Source: Strongylocentrotus droebachiensis
Taxonomy: Eukaryota; Echinodermata; Echinoidea; Camarodonta; Strongylocentrotidae
Length of the DNA: 64,000 nt
NCBI GenBank assembly: GCA_035222895.1
Contig: JAVYIG010000309.1
Span: 372,001 to 436,000, forward strand
Direction of reading: 5' to 3'
How positions within the stretch are numbered: position 1 is the stretch's first letter; the number at the start of each line of letters is the position of its first letter. The notes beneath the pieces are model-generated. The model was given only the letters and a program-made list of their open reading frames with translations. It was not told the DNA's origin and ran no database searches. Below are positions 1 to 12,700 of this stretch, one piece after another. A program made the position numbers and the translations under genes.

Positions 1-212
1 ACTCACAATTTAAATGTTTAAATTATTCTTTTTAACATCGAAAAATTGAAAATAATTGTATTTTACTGCTATTTAGGTGTCATCAATTGTCACTAAAGTA
101 CCGATTTTTAGTGAAATTAGTTGAGTTGTGTACAGTGGTGTTTGAAATGTTGAGAATCAATAGCACAGCTTTTAATACACAGCCAGTATAGTAATGCTGC
201 TATGTGTGGTAT
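1..212 (+). repeat. Left copy of a dispersed repeat, inverted relative to about 57780-57989
   Basis: The reverse complement of 57780-57989 aligns along this stretch. It includes a run of about 44 bases with a single difference around CAGTGGTGTTTGAAATGTTG. Similarity ends at about 212. The copy begins at the window edge and may extend further left. The right copy lies just downstream of a PHD-finger ORF on the minus strand, so this may be the 3' flank of another copy of that unit. Confidence 0.8.
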
Positions 213-234
213 ACGCGATGTGTATGTATGCTAA

Positions 235-925
235 AGGCCCGGTCACACAGCCTTTCGCGTCTGTATCGCGGGTAAAATTTCGCGATTTTTTTTTTGCCCG
301 CGGTTGCCCGTGGTGGAAAATGTGCAAAATTGGCTTACCCGCGGTTTACCCGTCGTATGCCCGCGGAACAGACGCCGGCGACTGTTCCGCGTCCTTATCG
401 CGGGTGAAGCGCGGCGGTACCGCGGCCTACCACGGGTATAATAAAGCAGCCGAACCGGGCTGTAGAAATCATAACCGCTCCGTGCTTACACGCGGTACAC
501 ACGCTAATGCACGTGATAACAACGCCGCGGTACAGACGCGGAACAAACGTGCTATAACCGTGCTCCACCCGCGATTACCCGCTAAAATTTCGCGTCCTAC
601 CGCGTGTAACCACGTCTTAACCGCGGCCGTAGCACGTCCTAGCACGTTCGTTCCGCGTCTGTACCGCGTCTTTACCGCGTCTGTACCACGTGTACCACGT
701 GTACCGCCCGCGATTACCCGCGGTCTAAATTTTTGGGCAGCCCAAAACTTTTTCGCGCGGCCAACCGCGTGTGAATTTCTTACCGCGTGTAACGACGGGT
801 AAAGTACGGCTGTATCGCGTCTTTATCGCGACCTCAAAGCGTCCAACAGCGTCTGCTTCACGGGCAGAAATTTTTGGCCGTGATTCGGCCGCGATACGCC
901 CGTGGAGGGCTGTGTGACCGGGCCT
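235..925. mobile_element. CpG-rich TIR element (PIF/Harbinger-like MITE), 691 bp
   Basis: The ends are inverted copies starting AGGCCCGGTCACACAGCC. They are flanked by the 3-bp direct repeat TAA at 232-234 and 926-928, the TWA-type duplication typical of PIF/Harbinger elements. The interior is far more GC- and CpG-rich than its surroundings and is built from many variants of short words such as CCGCGTCTGTACC and ACCCGCG. It encodes no recognisable protein; a 202-codon open frame inside is a by-product of the CpG-rich repeats. Confidence 0.85.
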
Positions 926-928
926 TAA

Positions 929-3575
929 GGGTAAACAACGTATGCATTATTCCGTTCGAAGCCGAACCCTGACTGAACCCGATTGAATGACAGATTTCAA
1001 GGAATTGATTGATATTGTTTTGAATTTGAATCATACTTGAGGTAAGCTTAAAAAGTAAGATTAGCACATGAGTTAGAAAATCAGGAACACCGTGCTCTTT
1101 GCGCGTCTAATGGTTAGTTTTGTGTTGATGTAGCAGACACAGAAATGCTTTGGTCGGTCCCGTGTATTGCAGACAGCGTTTGTTAGACATGTTAGATGTA
1201 CACAATGCACAAAAGATTCGACTTGAAGTTAAAAACAGATAAATCAAATGTTAGGCCTTTCCTGCAATTATTATTATTGTGCTGTGCTGAGTACCATAAA
1301 GGGAAAACTTGGAGAAAGATGATCACATTTCATGTCATTTGTGCAATAACCCTGTCATTTAAAAAAAGAAGATTTGTGTTTGTGGTTATTCAAGAGAAAT
1401 GGCTGCCGTGAAATTGTCTACCGCTCATTCACTGTGTACAGAAGATGAAGAGACTTTAGTGCATAGATAAATGACACCTTTCAACCTCCATAGTAGAAGT
1501 TTACATGCAAGTGTGCATACACACTGAGTAACTAGTGGCCTATTCAAGTTCACAAGATGACTTTATAAATCCCTATTAAAAAAGGGGGCGCTTGTTCAGA
1601 AACATATCCAAAATTTGACCCGTAACTCCGGCATGGAGATACCCTACTAAAACATACCTCAAATGAGTTAAATATTCATTAAATGTCCAAATAAAGATCA
1701 TGAGTTAAAAGTCGTTATGTTTAGTACCTGTTTTGTTTCAATTTTCTTGTTATTTTTGGAGTATTTTTTGGATAAACGTTGATATTAGTATACACTTTTT
1801 CACAGGTTTCACGGCAAACCGCTGCACAATACAAGTGCATACCGATGGTGGGTTGCGGGCGGGCGCGCGCCTGTGTGAAGTTATCTACCGTGTAATGTCT
1901 CGGATCCTCATTACGGTAAATTTTGGATACGTTTCTGAACAAGCGCTCAAAAAGGGATTTAACAAAATTATTGCTGACTTAAAAAAAAGGAAGTTAAATT
2001 ATGAAATATTTCATTTCGAAAGATAAAGATCCTTTCTCCATAATTCTGTACTTGAGACACTGTTCAGTTTCTGTAACATTTATTTTACAGGTTATCTCAC
2101 ATATGAAAATTGAATAAATGACTGTTTGTAAATCCTTTAAAACAAAATGATCAATTTTCTATAGATGTAAATGTAGACTAGGCAGGCTATTTTTTTTATA
2201 TTTTTTTTATTTATTTTTTCTTTTCTGGGGGGGGGGGGGGAGGGGGTAGGGGGATTTACTGTACCTTGATACAATTATAGTAATTTACATGCCCATTATT
2301 CATAGGCCTTGGTTTGATATATATTCTGCCTTTTCAGTAATCCCCACACAGGAAATTGAGAACATATAGTCACCTAGAAATATGACACATGTTTACATTA
2401 TCTCCCGGATAGTTTGATGCAGTGCTGAGGTCACCCTCCCAGCATGAAACGTGACAGGTATCTGCTCCATCTATGAGTCTTCACAGGTCAAAGGTCAACC
2501 AGCCAGCAGTGACCCTGTGACCTCTAACCCAGCATGAGGCTTGAACTAAAGGTCACTCACACTCCCAACTCCAAGTCCAAGAGGCCATGGGACAGATGGA
2601 CATGGTTGGGGTCAAAGGTCAGTGTTTGAGCCTACATTAAAAAAAAAATATGTGATTGACAATGAATCTCATTAAATTGGAAAAAATAAAATGAAATAGG
2701 TAGTTTTTTGTAATTTAATCATATTTAAGCTTGAATTGAACTAGTACAATGTACACTTTAGTATTTGTTTCATTTTAATATTGAAAAATGAAATTCTTTA
2801 AAAAAATCCCAGCAAAAATTGATTATTGAAAATACTTTCGTACCTAGGATTTGCTTATTTCTTTCATAAACATACATGCATTTCTAGAGGCAAGTCTTTT
2901 TTTTTCAAGCACATTTTTTTTCAAGCACATCTGCTGTAATCATTGATAGTTCTAAGTGAACAAATCTTAATCATTATGAAAGCGTATTGTGCAGAATAAT
3001 GCATACGGCTGTTATCTAAATGATGCTGTGGTAGAGGTGCATGCATACACATACTTCATTTTGACATTCAATATTTTTGGCATGAAATTTATGATTATAT
3101 GAAAAGACATTCCTTCTAGATTAAATATCATGAGAGAAGATATTGCTAAGGAAGGTACAACTTAATATTCATCTTCTTGTCAACTTTTAGACTGAATTTC
3201 CATACACATATATCTTCTAAAGTTGAAGAATATCCTTTGGTACAATGGTGACTAAAAATAACAGAGTATAACATTTGATTTGTTATTTAGGTAGTTCTTT
3301 GAAAAGTTGTAGGATCATTCAAAATCTACAGGTGCCTGTTCCTTTGGTGATATCACATGGACCCTTCTTCTTTTTATTTATAATGGAAAAAGAATAGAAA
3401 TGAGATTCATGAAAACCTTCAAATTCCTGGAAAAGTTTAAGGATAAATTGGAAGTTACAGGTCCCTGTTAATTGGTTGATATTACATGAACCCTTCTTTT
3501 TTTCATCTAATGTCAAAAGATTTGAAATACAATCCATAAAACCTACAAATTCTTCCCCCTCCTTCCCCTGTTTAG
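929..3575. other. Non-coding stretch upstream of the first recognised CPLANE1 exon
   Basis: No coding exon was recognised. It holds a 14-base poly(G) run at about 2227-2240 and a cluster of AGGTCA half-sites at 2485-2621. The missing 5' coding exon of CPLANE1 could lie here or left of the window. I looked for a conserved K-P-W-P-R type N-terminus and did not find it. Confidence 0.5.
2485..2621 (+). promoter_or_regulatory. Cluster of nuclear-receptor-type half-sites (two DR1 elements)
   Basis: AGGTCA-A-AGGTCA lies at 2485-2497 and GGGTCA-A-AGGTCA at 2609-2621. Further GGTCA/TGACC words lie between them. DR1 spacing is the classic RXR, HNF4 and COUP-TF site. The cluster lies about 1 kb upstream of the first recognised CPLANE1 exon. 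Function is inference, because similar words also occur in repeats elsewhere in the window. Confidence 0.4.
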
Positions 3576-3714
3576 ACCGGCTCTGTGCTGCTCTTGGCCC
3601 AGGACCGAATCAAGGTACTCTATCTACAGGAGAAGGGGAGCAGCTTTAAGAAGAAAGTGACAAAGCTAAGCAGTCTCCAGAATAGTGCCCTTGTCACCAG
3701 TACAACTAGAGATG
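3576..3714 (+). CDS. CPLANE1: CPLANE1 exon a (N-terminal WD40-like region)
   Basis: The acceptor follows a pyrimidine tract ending TTTAG at 3575, and the donor is GTATGA at 3715. The exon enters in phase 0 and leaves in phase 1. It encodes TGSVLLLAQDRIKVLYLQEK and then a Lys-rich stretch. This matches the first beta-propeller blade of the family, near residue 25 of vertebrate CPLANE1, so only a short N-terminus should be missing upstream. Confidence 0.85.
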
Positions 3715-6700
3715 GTATGAAAATTGAATGTTTGATACTTACAAAGATCTATGTTTGCCTTGAATGTTTGAAACTTACAAAGATTTATGTTTGCCATAAA
3801 AAAAAGTAATGTTTCCTCAATCTCATGATCTTTTATTTGAATTGCTCTTTTGTCCTACCAACATGATTCATATAAAGAATACATTACTTTACTCTTTAAT
3901 GATATTCCAACACTTTCAATCTTGCATTCTGACATTTCATGCTCCAAGCTACAAGGTATCATAATTTAAAGAATGAGTCTTGAATAGAAAGATGTTTACC
4001 CAACCAATGCATTTGTCTAGAAAAATATGTTCATTTCTTTTTAGAATGGTAAACTGTCAGTACATCAAATGACAAATTTGTGCTAATTTTATTATGATTA
4101 AACAGCATGAAGTCATTTTATTTTTACTCTTTATTTCCTCTTTGCCTAACTTGGTCTGATTTTCCAACCTGTTTAAACATTTAGGTCAATATCTTTTGGG
4201 ATACCTGGAGTCTGGAGACATCTTCATATGGAACAAGGATCAAGATACGTTGAGAACAGTTAAGGGCCATCCTAGCATTGGTGCACCAACACAGCAAGGC
4301 TCAGGGCACAGTAAGTTTTGCAAGATTAATGCAATGTCAACTTTGCCACTTATTATATTTGATAAGCCTAAATCCAAAGGTACACCTCTGAGCCTTACCC
4401 AACCACGAAAACTTGTTGCCGGGTTGCTGATTTATCAGTGTGAGAGTATGATGGTTCATGCTAAGGTTTCAGCAGAAGGTCTGGGGAGTGTTTCACAAAG
4501 ACTAAGATCGATTTTAAGTTGGACTTAACTATGGCAGGCCATACATGCCACTGGTTGCTCTCACCATTGGTCTCTCAATTATGTTCTTAAGATTGTATTT
4601 TTAACTTCAATAATGAACTATCAAAAAAGGTAAATTCTGTAGATTTGTGACCATGATAAACCAATGCCAGGAATAGTACGAGGAACTAGTGGCATGAATG
4701 GCCTGCCATAGTTAAGTCCAACTTAAAGTTTATCTTAGTCTTTTTGAAACACCCCTCTGTTCCCTATCTGCAAATGGAGCTAGCTTGCTTTGAAACACCC
4801 AGGTAAGGAATGGGAGTGGAAGTGGTTGAAGATGTGGTATGTTGTGTGAGTTTGTTCACAGTTTGTTATCCACGTCAAGCAGAAATCATCATTTGGAAGA
4901 ATGAATGCCAAGATTGTAACGTGTGCATGACCCTGCATTTATATTATATGTACCGTACAATTACATGTGAACTGCTAGTTAAATTTGTTTCTTTACTTTG
5001 CTATTTCTAGGAACTGAAAGCATCCAGCTCTTTGCTTCAAACGACTTGCGTAACATCCTCCTCGTCAAAGGCCACAGGTCCATCTATCTCTGGGAAATTG
5101 ACCAACCAGAATCGGCCTTGCGATCAAGGGAGGTGGAGCTTAAAGGAACGTGGTCTCTGATTGGTGGAGATAAGGCACCACTCCCAGGGGCAGACTCAGC
5201 TGAAGCTGTCAGCGATGCAGTGTTCATGAACGATCATGTAAGATGTGTGCTTAGAGCCAGGTTAAATCTGAGATGCATGGCCCTACATGTTATCAGTATC
5301 TGTGGTATGGTGTAATATTGAAGCCCTAACAAATGTGCGCTTCAAAATGATCATGAAGTGCCCCAAAAAGTAAAAATCTTTGAGTGACCTGTTTTACCAT
5401 ACTCATTTTCCCCAATAGACTGTAGTGTTATAAAAACCGTTAGGAAGATGCAAAATTTGATTTCGATTTCCAATCATTAATATCTTGATAATCAGACAGG
5501 TGATCAGCTTGTAAAAGTCATGGGGTTCCTGACTGACCTAAAGGTCTATAATTATGATTACAGCATGAGCTAAATCCAGGATTTTGTTTCAGAATCTGAG
5601 GCAATGTTACTGAGTCACTTTAACTTAAATAATTCTGCATGGAGTTAATGTTCTTCTGGCACTCAGTTGATGAAGTGAATCTACTCTTTTAGCATCTTAA
5701 AGGGAGATGGTAGTCAGTTCCCATGCGCAGTAGGTCATAATTCACTGACACCAGACTTGGTGGAATTACCATTGATGGGTATACAGGTCCTGCACACAAC
5801 AAAACCATGGTCCAATCAAGAAATACCCTGTAGTCTCTTGGAGAGTCTTTGGTTGAGGGAAATGTAAAACTTTCCCATGTGGGGTAGTTACCGGTAGTAG
5901 AAAATGCAGAACATTACGTAAGGCCTGTTGGTCATAGAACTGAAGGCTAATCCTGGTGATTGACAACACCTGTTATTGGGTTAACACCTGAATGGGCTCA
6001 AATTAAGTTTCGATCAGATATTGTTTGCCTATAATCTGGTATAGATTGTCAAATTGATTAATTTTGTTAATTTATTTGGATGTAATTTAAAATTTGCCTT
6101 TTAACTGTTCAGGTATTAGGGCGGAGCTGTGTGTGGTCAGTGGTATTCTACCAGGGGGATGATATTCAGATCTCAACAGTACTGATCAGGTGGTTTGAAC
6201 CCTGGCACCATGGAGGCATGCAAAGGTAAGGTCCTGGGGTTAGGTGCTTGTGAAACTAGACATTTAGTTTGTTAGATACTTGTTAGGTACGTGTATATAT
6301 ATATATATGTCTGATATGTAGATAAGAGAAACAGAGAGGTAGAGACGAATAGAATAAGAAATTATTCACAATGTACCAGCAGCTCCCCGGAAACTTGACC
6401 CCCATAGCCACAACTGACATGCAATGATCTTTTTGAAATAGTAAAGTTGGAATGCATTCTATCAAAGCTGCAAAAGAATTACAGTAATGCCCTTTTGGTT
6501 CGTAATGGACGATATGATGTCATGGATTTATTAACTATTGGAGTAGATAATAAATCTAAAGGATAATAGCAGACATCCCATACAAACCGATCTACTCTCC
6601 TGTACAGGCATCCTGCATTCTCGGTGCGATGGCTCTCCAGCAAACATTCCATACGTAGTCTATCGCCCTCTAGCTGGCCGGTAAACCACCACGGTGCCCT

Positions 6701-9700
6701 GGTAGCCTCCTACAACAACTCCGGTTGCGTGCTTGCCATAGCGCTCAACCAGCGGTCGCCCCACGAGGCCAAGATGGCGTTTGTTTCACCCTTGACAGCT
6801 GCGGCTACTGTCGTTGACATGAAGTCCTGTGGATGTAAAGCCCGGCACCCTCATGCTGATCATGTGAAGTAAATATCCACTTTCCTAATAGTAAAGCTTT
6901 TGGGGAGTCAAACAATGTTGGATGGGTGACTTCAGCATGCTTGTGATTGGTCTATGGTCAAGGTAGCTATGGTATTATGGGGAGTGGCAATGGAGAGTGT
7001 CGGTGACTTGGGTTGGGCCTATGAGTCATAGTTCTTGGAATATGGTTCCTTGAAGTTAACTCTCTGGGGCGGTCATTAATGGTCAAATGCTTATAATAAA
7101 AAGATCATGGGGGTCAGTGTCTAGGAATAATGGGGTTCTGTCTAGTAGGGATAATGGGTTCTGTTTTAGATCATGGAGGTGAATGACTGAAGGGAGATGG
7201 AAGTGATACAAGTACTACATAACACTACACTATGAAGTTTTTAAAGACTAAGTGGTGTTCTGAAAAAGTTCATGTTTACAATGTATTATATTTGACTATA
7301 TGTAGGTACCATTACTTATTAACCCTTGGGCAGCCGCCAGGTTCACAGGAGTTTCTCTTCAGGAATATGTTTCTCTTCTTAGAGGAGCTTTTTCTCTTCA
7401 AGAAAAAACAATTCTTTGTCGTGCAAGTAACTGTATTTTTGTAAAAAAAATACAGTTACTGGCACAACAAAGGCTTCCCAGGAAGCCTAACATTTAAATC
7501 AAGAGAAGTTGAATTGAAAGTCTTATAAAATGATTAAGCTGGCATTGGTCTTATTAATATGAGTCCTTCCAATATAATGTAGAATAAATATGCTGGCATT
7601 TATCTTTTACATGGTAATAATATTACTCATATGTGGTACATATACTTTAATATATACAGTCAAACCTGTCTACAGCGACCGCCCAAGGGAAACACAAAAA
7701 GGGATCTTTGTAGACAGGTTCCTTTAGTACATGTTTCAATGAGAAACCATTTTTAAGAGAAACAACAAATGTGGCCTTTGTAGACAGGTGGTCGCTAAAG
7801 CAGGTTTGACTGAAGATATACTTGTATATTGTGCTATAATCATTCTTTCTTGGTTGTCCTGTCTGCAGGACATACTGGATATCGGACATGACCTGGACGC
7901 ACAACGACCTCTTCCTGGTGTGTATCAGCAAGCGTGGTGCCCTTGCCATCTTGCCTCGTCTCAGTGAACCCATACTTCTGCAGAGCGAGGGCTGTTCAGT
8001 GGAGCATCCTCCAGCCTACTTCTTGCCAGTACTCAATCTAATCACCGTCTTGTAAGTCATTGATGTGAATCTTGATGCATTATGTGAAACCAGGGGGGTG
8101 TTTCACAAAGATCCTAAGTTGAACTTATCTCTTAGTTGGAATTATGGAAAGCTGTTGGCATCTTTGAAAATATTTTGTAAAAGTTATTTTAAAAGGCATA
8201 AAATGTTGATTCAAATCATTCATATTTTCTATTATATATATATCTGTATCGGTCCTGAAAAGCTCTATATAAGAACTAGCTATTTAAATATTATTATTAT
8301 TATTATGAAAGATTTCATGTTCTTCATGTTGCATTTATGAAAAGTCTAAAATACTTCAAATGTTGCTTTTGAATTTATTTTATTTTAAGCTACAAATGGC
8401 TCATTATAATTTGTAAGTCCAACTTAGATTTAAGTTCAACTTAGGATCTTTGTGAAACACCCCCTGGGCCCTGTTTCATAAAATTAGTTATCAACAACAA
8501 GTTGCAATAACTGTTATAAGCTACTGAAATAGTGGCATCTGCTGGTTGGCTGGGGGAGCAGATTCGTCAAAGAAATTTAGCATTTGTTATCGGTAATAAG
8601 CTTTATGAAACTGGGCTCAGAAGGATTTGTGTGTGGCCCAAATTTGCAGAAGTCCATGTTGTCAAAATAATTGAACCACATCACTGCTGAAGTCTATGAT
8701 GTTGCAAAAGTGATCGTTGATTTGATATGCTACTTGCATTTTGTGATATATTTGTATTTCGTGGTGGGGATTAAACTGCAAAATACAGACCATGCATATT
8801 AGGGTAAGGGTAAAAGGTAGAGTCAGGTGTAGCACCCTCTCCCCCACATTTATGCAAGGTGTTTTGCGTGAAGGCGTTTGTGCAAATGATGAACAAATGT
8901 TCAAGGTATATTGAATTTGAGCATGACGAAAAGTTGATAACCGAAACTTTACAATAAAAGAAATGGATTGTGGTGGTGCATGTGTGATATTAGCTAATAA
9001 TGAACCACTTCTTTGTTTTCCCTTCCTCACAGAAAGCCAAGTTCTCTTGGTGGTGACCGTCCACCATCCCCTACCAGCTCTCTCACATCAGAATCTGACG
9101 ACGGCCGACAGCGCTTCTCCGTCTCCTGCCATTCTTCCAGTCCCATGATCCTTTGCTCTGACGGGTATCTAGGGTTAGTAATGGAGCTTCCTGCTGACCT
9201 GTCCTGCTCCAGCATCCTGGGTGACTACCTGAGTGAGGGCGCTACAGCGCTTCATCTCATGTACTCTGCGCGGGACCTTGGGCCGGTCGGGCTGGGGTCG
9301 TTACGGCGCGAGCCTGCAAGCCCCCACCTACAGTCGGCCCAGCAAAGGACATTCTCTAATATGATAGACATGCTTGCCACTGCCGATAGTGTCGGGTTGG
9401 AGAGTACACGGAGCAGTGAGGTCGGGTACAACGGACCCTTCGGAAACATGACCTCTGGAAAGATGATCTTTGATGATACTGCTATGATGGCATCTACGCA
9501 ATCCCTTGGGTTCCTGCCCATGGGGAATCATAGCATAGAGTCGTTGATTCAATGGACCCAGACGGCCGCTCTTAGTGCTTGGGGACTTGGCATCAGCCAT
9601 GCAGGACCATGGAATCCCCGCCTAGAATACCTCATGCAGTACACAATCAGGGTCTTCATGGCTCTATTCTGGATACTCCTTCGTAACGACGAAGACATCA

Positions 9701-12700
9701 AGCTTCCAAAGCAGACGCGAAACAGCGTAAGTGGGACTGAGGATGGTGCAATAGACCAGAAACTCGGCAAGGTGCTATCTCTATACAAGGCCATTCTGTC
9801 GTCTTCCTTATGGGACTCCTTTGGAAGTCACTCCATGTACTCTTATCTTCGCTTGACCCGCTCCTTGGTTAAACAACTCCTCAAGGGTCAGGTGTGTGAC
9901 CAAACCAGTATGACAAGGTGCTGTATTGCGGTGCTACACACTTCTGAACAAGTTCTATCCAGAGTCTACACCAGGAGTCCTGTATCAGAACCTTCTTATC
10001 ATCTTTCTCAACTGAGCTTCCATCCATCCGGTATGTCATTTAAAAGCGTTCTGAAACCTGCTTCGATGATAACTGCTCCAGGATTTATTTCATCAAAGAT
10101 TTAGGGTTAGGGTTAGAGTTGCAATTGGGTTTTAGTTCAGTTTATGCAAAATGCAAAACAATCTTGAAAAAAAAGTGGATGCAGTGTGTGCAGAAATGTT
10201 TGCCCTTTCTACTCGGGTTCCTGACGTAACTTTATATGGCTTTGAAACAAAAGTTATTGATCCAAACCACGAAATGTGCAATGATTGTTGTCAAAGGGTT
10301 AATTCGTCGATTCATTTTCATGGCCTAAAACTTCTTCTCTGGGAACAATGTTCACAGTACTATTTGTTGTTTTGTTGTTCTGTATCTGGAAAAATATATC
10401 TTGCTTGATGTCCCAGTCTATATATTAATAATAATGATAATAATACATTGCGCATTTTCCAAATACATGTTGAAATGCGCTTTACAGATTTATTGTTAAC
10501 AGAAGAGGTGAGTTTTTAGATATCTTTTGAAGGCATTGACAGATTGTTGGTTATGAAGAGATATTAGTAGGTTATTCCACAGTTTGGGGGCAGCAGTTGT
10601 GAAGGCTCTGTCACCAAGTGTGGGTAGCATCTTGGCAGATAAGTGGTTCAGCGTGATGCCTTGAGAGATGCGTAGGGAGTAGCAGGATATTCAGTGTAAC
10701 GCATGCCACAGATCTTCATATAAGCAGGATTTTTTCTGCCCGTAGCACAGAGGTTATTGATGTACATACTGTTACAGATTTGCCTGTCATTGGTCATCAG
10801 GAAACTGCTCAGGTTAGATCCTGCACTTTTAAAAGGCTTATTAACAAATGCAAGGACAATTCCAAAGTAAATGAAGAGATTGTAAATCCTGTTATTATCA
10901 TTGTACATTAGGTCAGTCTCCTCTGCATCAGACTACTTAGGTAGACTAGTACTTACATACAAGTGTAGATACCATTTCCTTCTCTTTTTTTTCCTCACTG
11001 ACTTCCCCTCAAGAAGGACACGCATATTTCTTATTGTTTTAAATAGGTACACCTGTAGCACTTTGTTTTATGTATTTGAACATTTTGGACTTATTAGAAT
11101 ATGAATTATTATGATTATGAGAGTGCTCTTTGGTGTTTTACCCCCCCCCCCCCCCCCCCTCACCTTCCTCCTCTCCCAAAGGTCCACTTCTGATTAACAG
11201 GCTCAGTTAATTGGAGGGTAAACAATGATGCAAAATTTCTCCTGGGTTTAAATTTTCCAAAGACATAGGAGAAGAACTTGGGTTTGTATTTAGATGGGTC
11301 TTACATGCTGGTTAGGGTGAGGGTGAGGGTTAATGTTATGTCCATGGTTTAAGTTTCAAAATTGACCATGGTAACACCTTTGATAAATAATAAGTACCTA
11401 CATTGAGTGTATTCTATGATTTAGTTTTACACATAGTTTGTCTTTTAATTTTTTCCTTCACAGATACAGTAGAGCATGCACTAGCTAGCCAAAGAATGCA
11501 CCATCTTGCCATCATGCCCTCCTCGCCCTCCTCCTCAACCTCCACCAGAAAACGTAAGCAAGCAACTCGGTCTGAACGATCCAGATCAAGAGGAGAAGGC
11601 TCGGCGAACAGCAACCAACGAGGCAAGAAGAGAGAAACGAGGAGCGAAACGTCCTCATTACCAACAACTCCAAAGAAAGACCTGGCCCCAACTCAGGGAC
11701 AGAGGGCGCCCTTGTCACAAGACGGCGCAGTGAGCAGAAGGTAAGTGATTTCCTGTGTGAGAGGTTTATTTCCTTAGCTGTGTTTACACATGTCTGCATT
11801 GCGATGATGCTGGCGCTCACGCAAGGTAATCCACTTCCTACATGCATTAGCGCTCGACTGAGTTCACACATGGTCTCCATTTACTTCTTCTATTCTACAA
11901 GGTTAAGTATTTACCAATATGTTGTGTTGACATGACAAAGGAAACATGTGTTGTAGAATCTGTCTCGAAAGGTTACCTGTCTACAGTGGCCAGTCTTCCT
12001 ATTTCCATTGATTGATTGATTGATTTTATTCCATTTCATACATCAATTGTTTGCACAATAAAAAGATAGTTGACAAAGTAAGTTCAAAATTATGAAATGA
12101 AACAGGAACCTCCTGGAAAGCATAGCTTGTTTTTGTAGGCTCCCAAGAATAAATATAATATAAACATTATTTTCATAAATCATTTTAAAGTGTCCATTCT
12201 TCCTATTTCCATTAGATGGCCTGTATAGAAAGGTTTCACTGTATGCATATTTCATTTGTTTTGCAAACATTAATTATAAAACAGCTGTGTCATTTTCATC
12301 ACTGCAGTATGCCAAATATCCCTCGATCATCCACATAGAAAGAAATAAAAATGTACATCCACCGAAGGTCATTTGAAACAATTCACACCCAGCATATTTT
12401 CAAAAACATAATTTCATGAGAAGCACACAAGATATCTCTGTGCACACACTCAGGGCTACCAAGGCTGTGACCAAGGGAGAGTGATATACTAAGAATAGAA
12501 CAAAAAAATGCTGGAGGCTAAAGATTTTTCAGCATTGATACTCCCTGCATGCAAGCTCAATTGTTGATTGATTGCTTTAAGTTCTAATACCTGCATGTAT
12601 TTGCTTTAATCGTTGTAACGAACCACCTCAATTTATAAATACTTCCCCGCAATTTTCTTTCTGTGCAGATTATGCCCTTTTCTCATTCTGATTGGACACT

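Noticed and set aside
194..802. 202-codon open frame near the left end
   Set aside because: It lies inside the CpG-rich MITE and is made of its repeated words. No domain, and codon use follows the repeats.
10100..10120. Telomere-like TTAGGG words (also CCTAA words near 17480-17535)
   Set aside because: Only two or three imperfect units, far too short for an interstitial telomere array.
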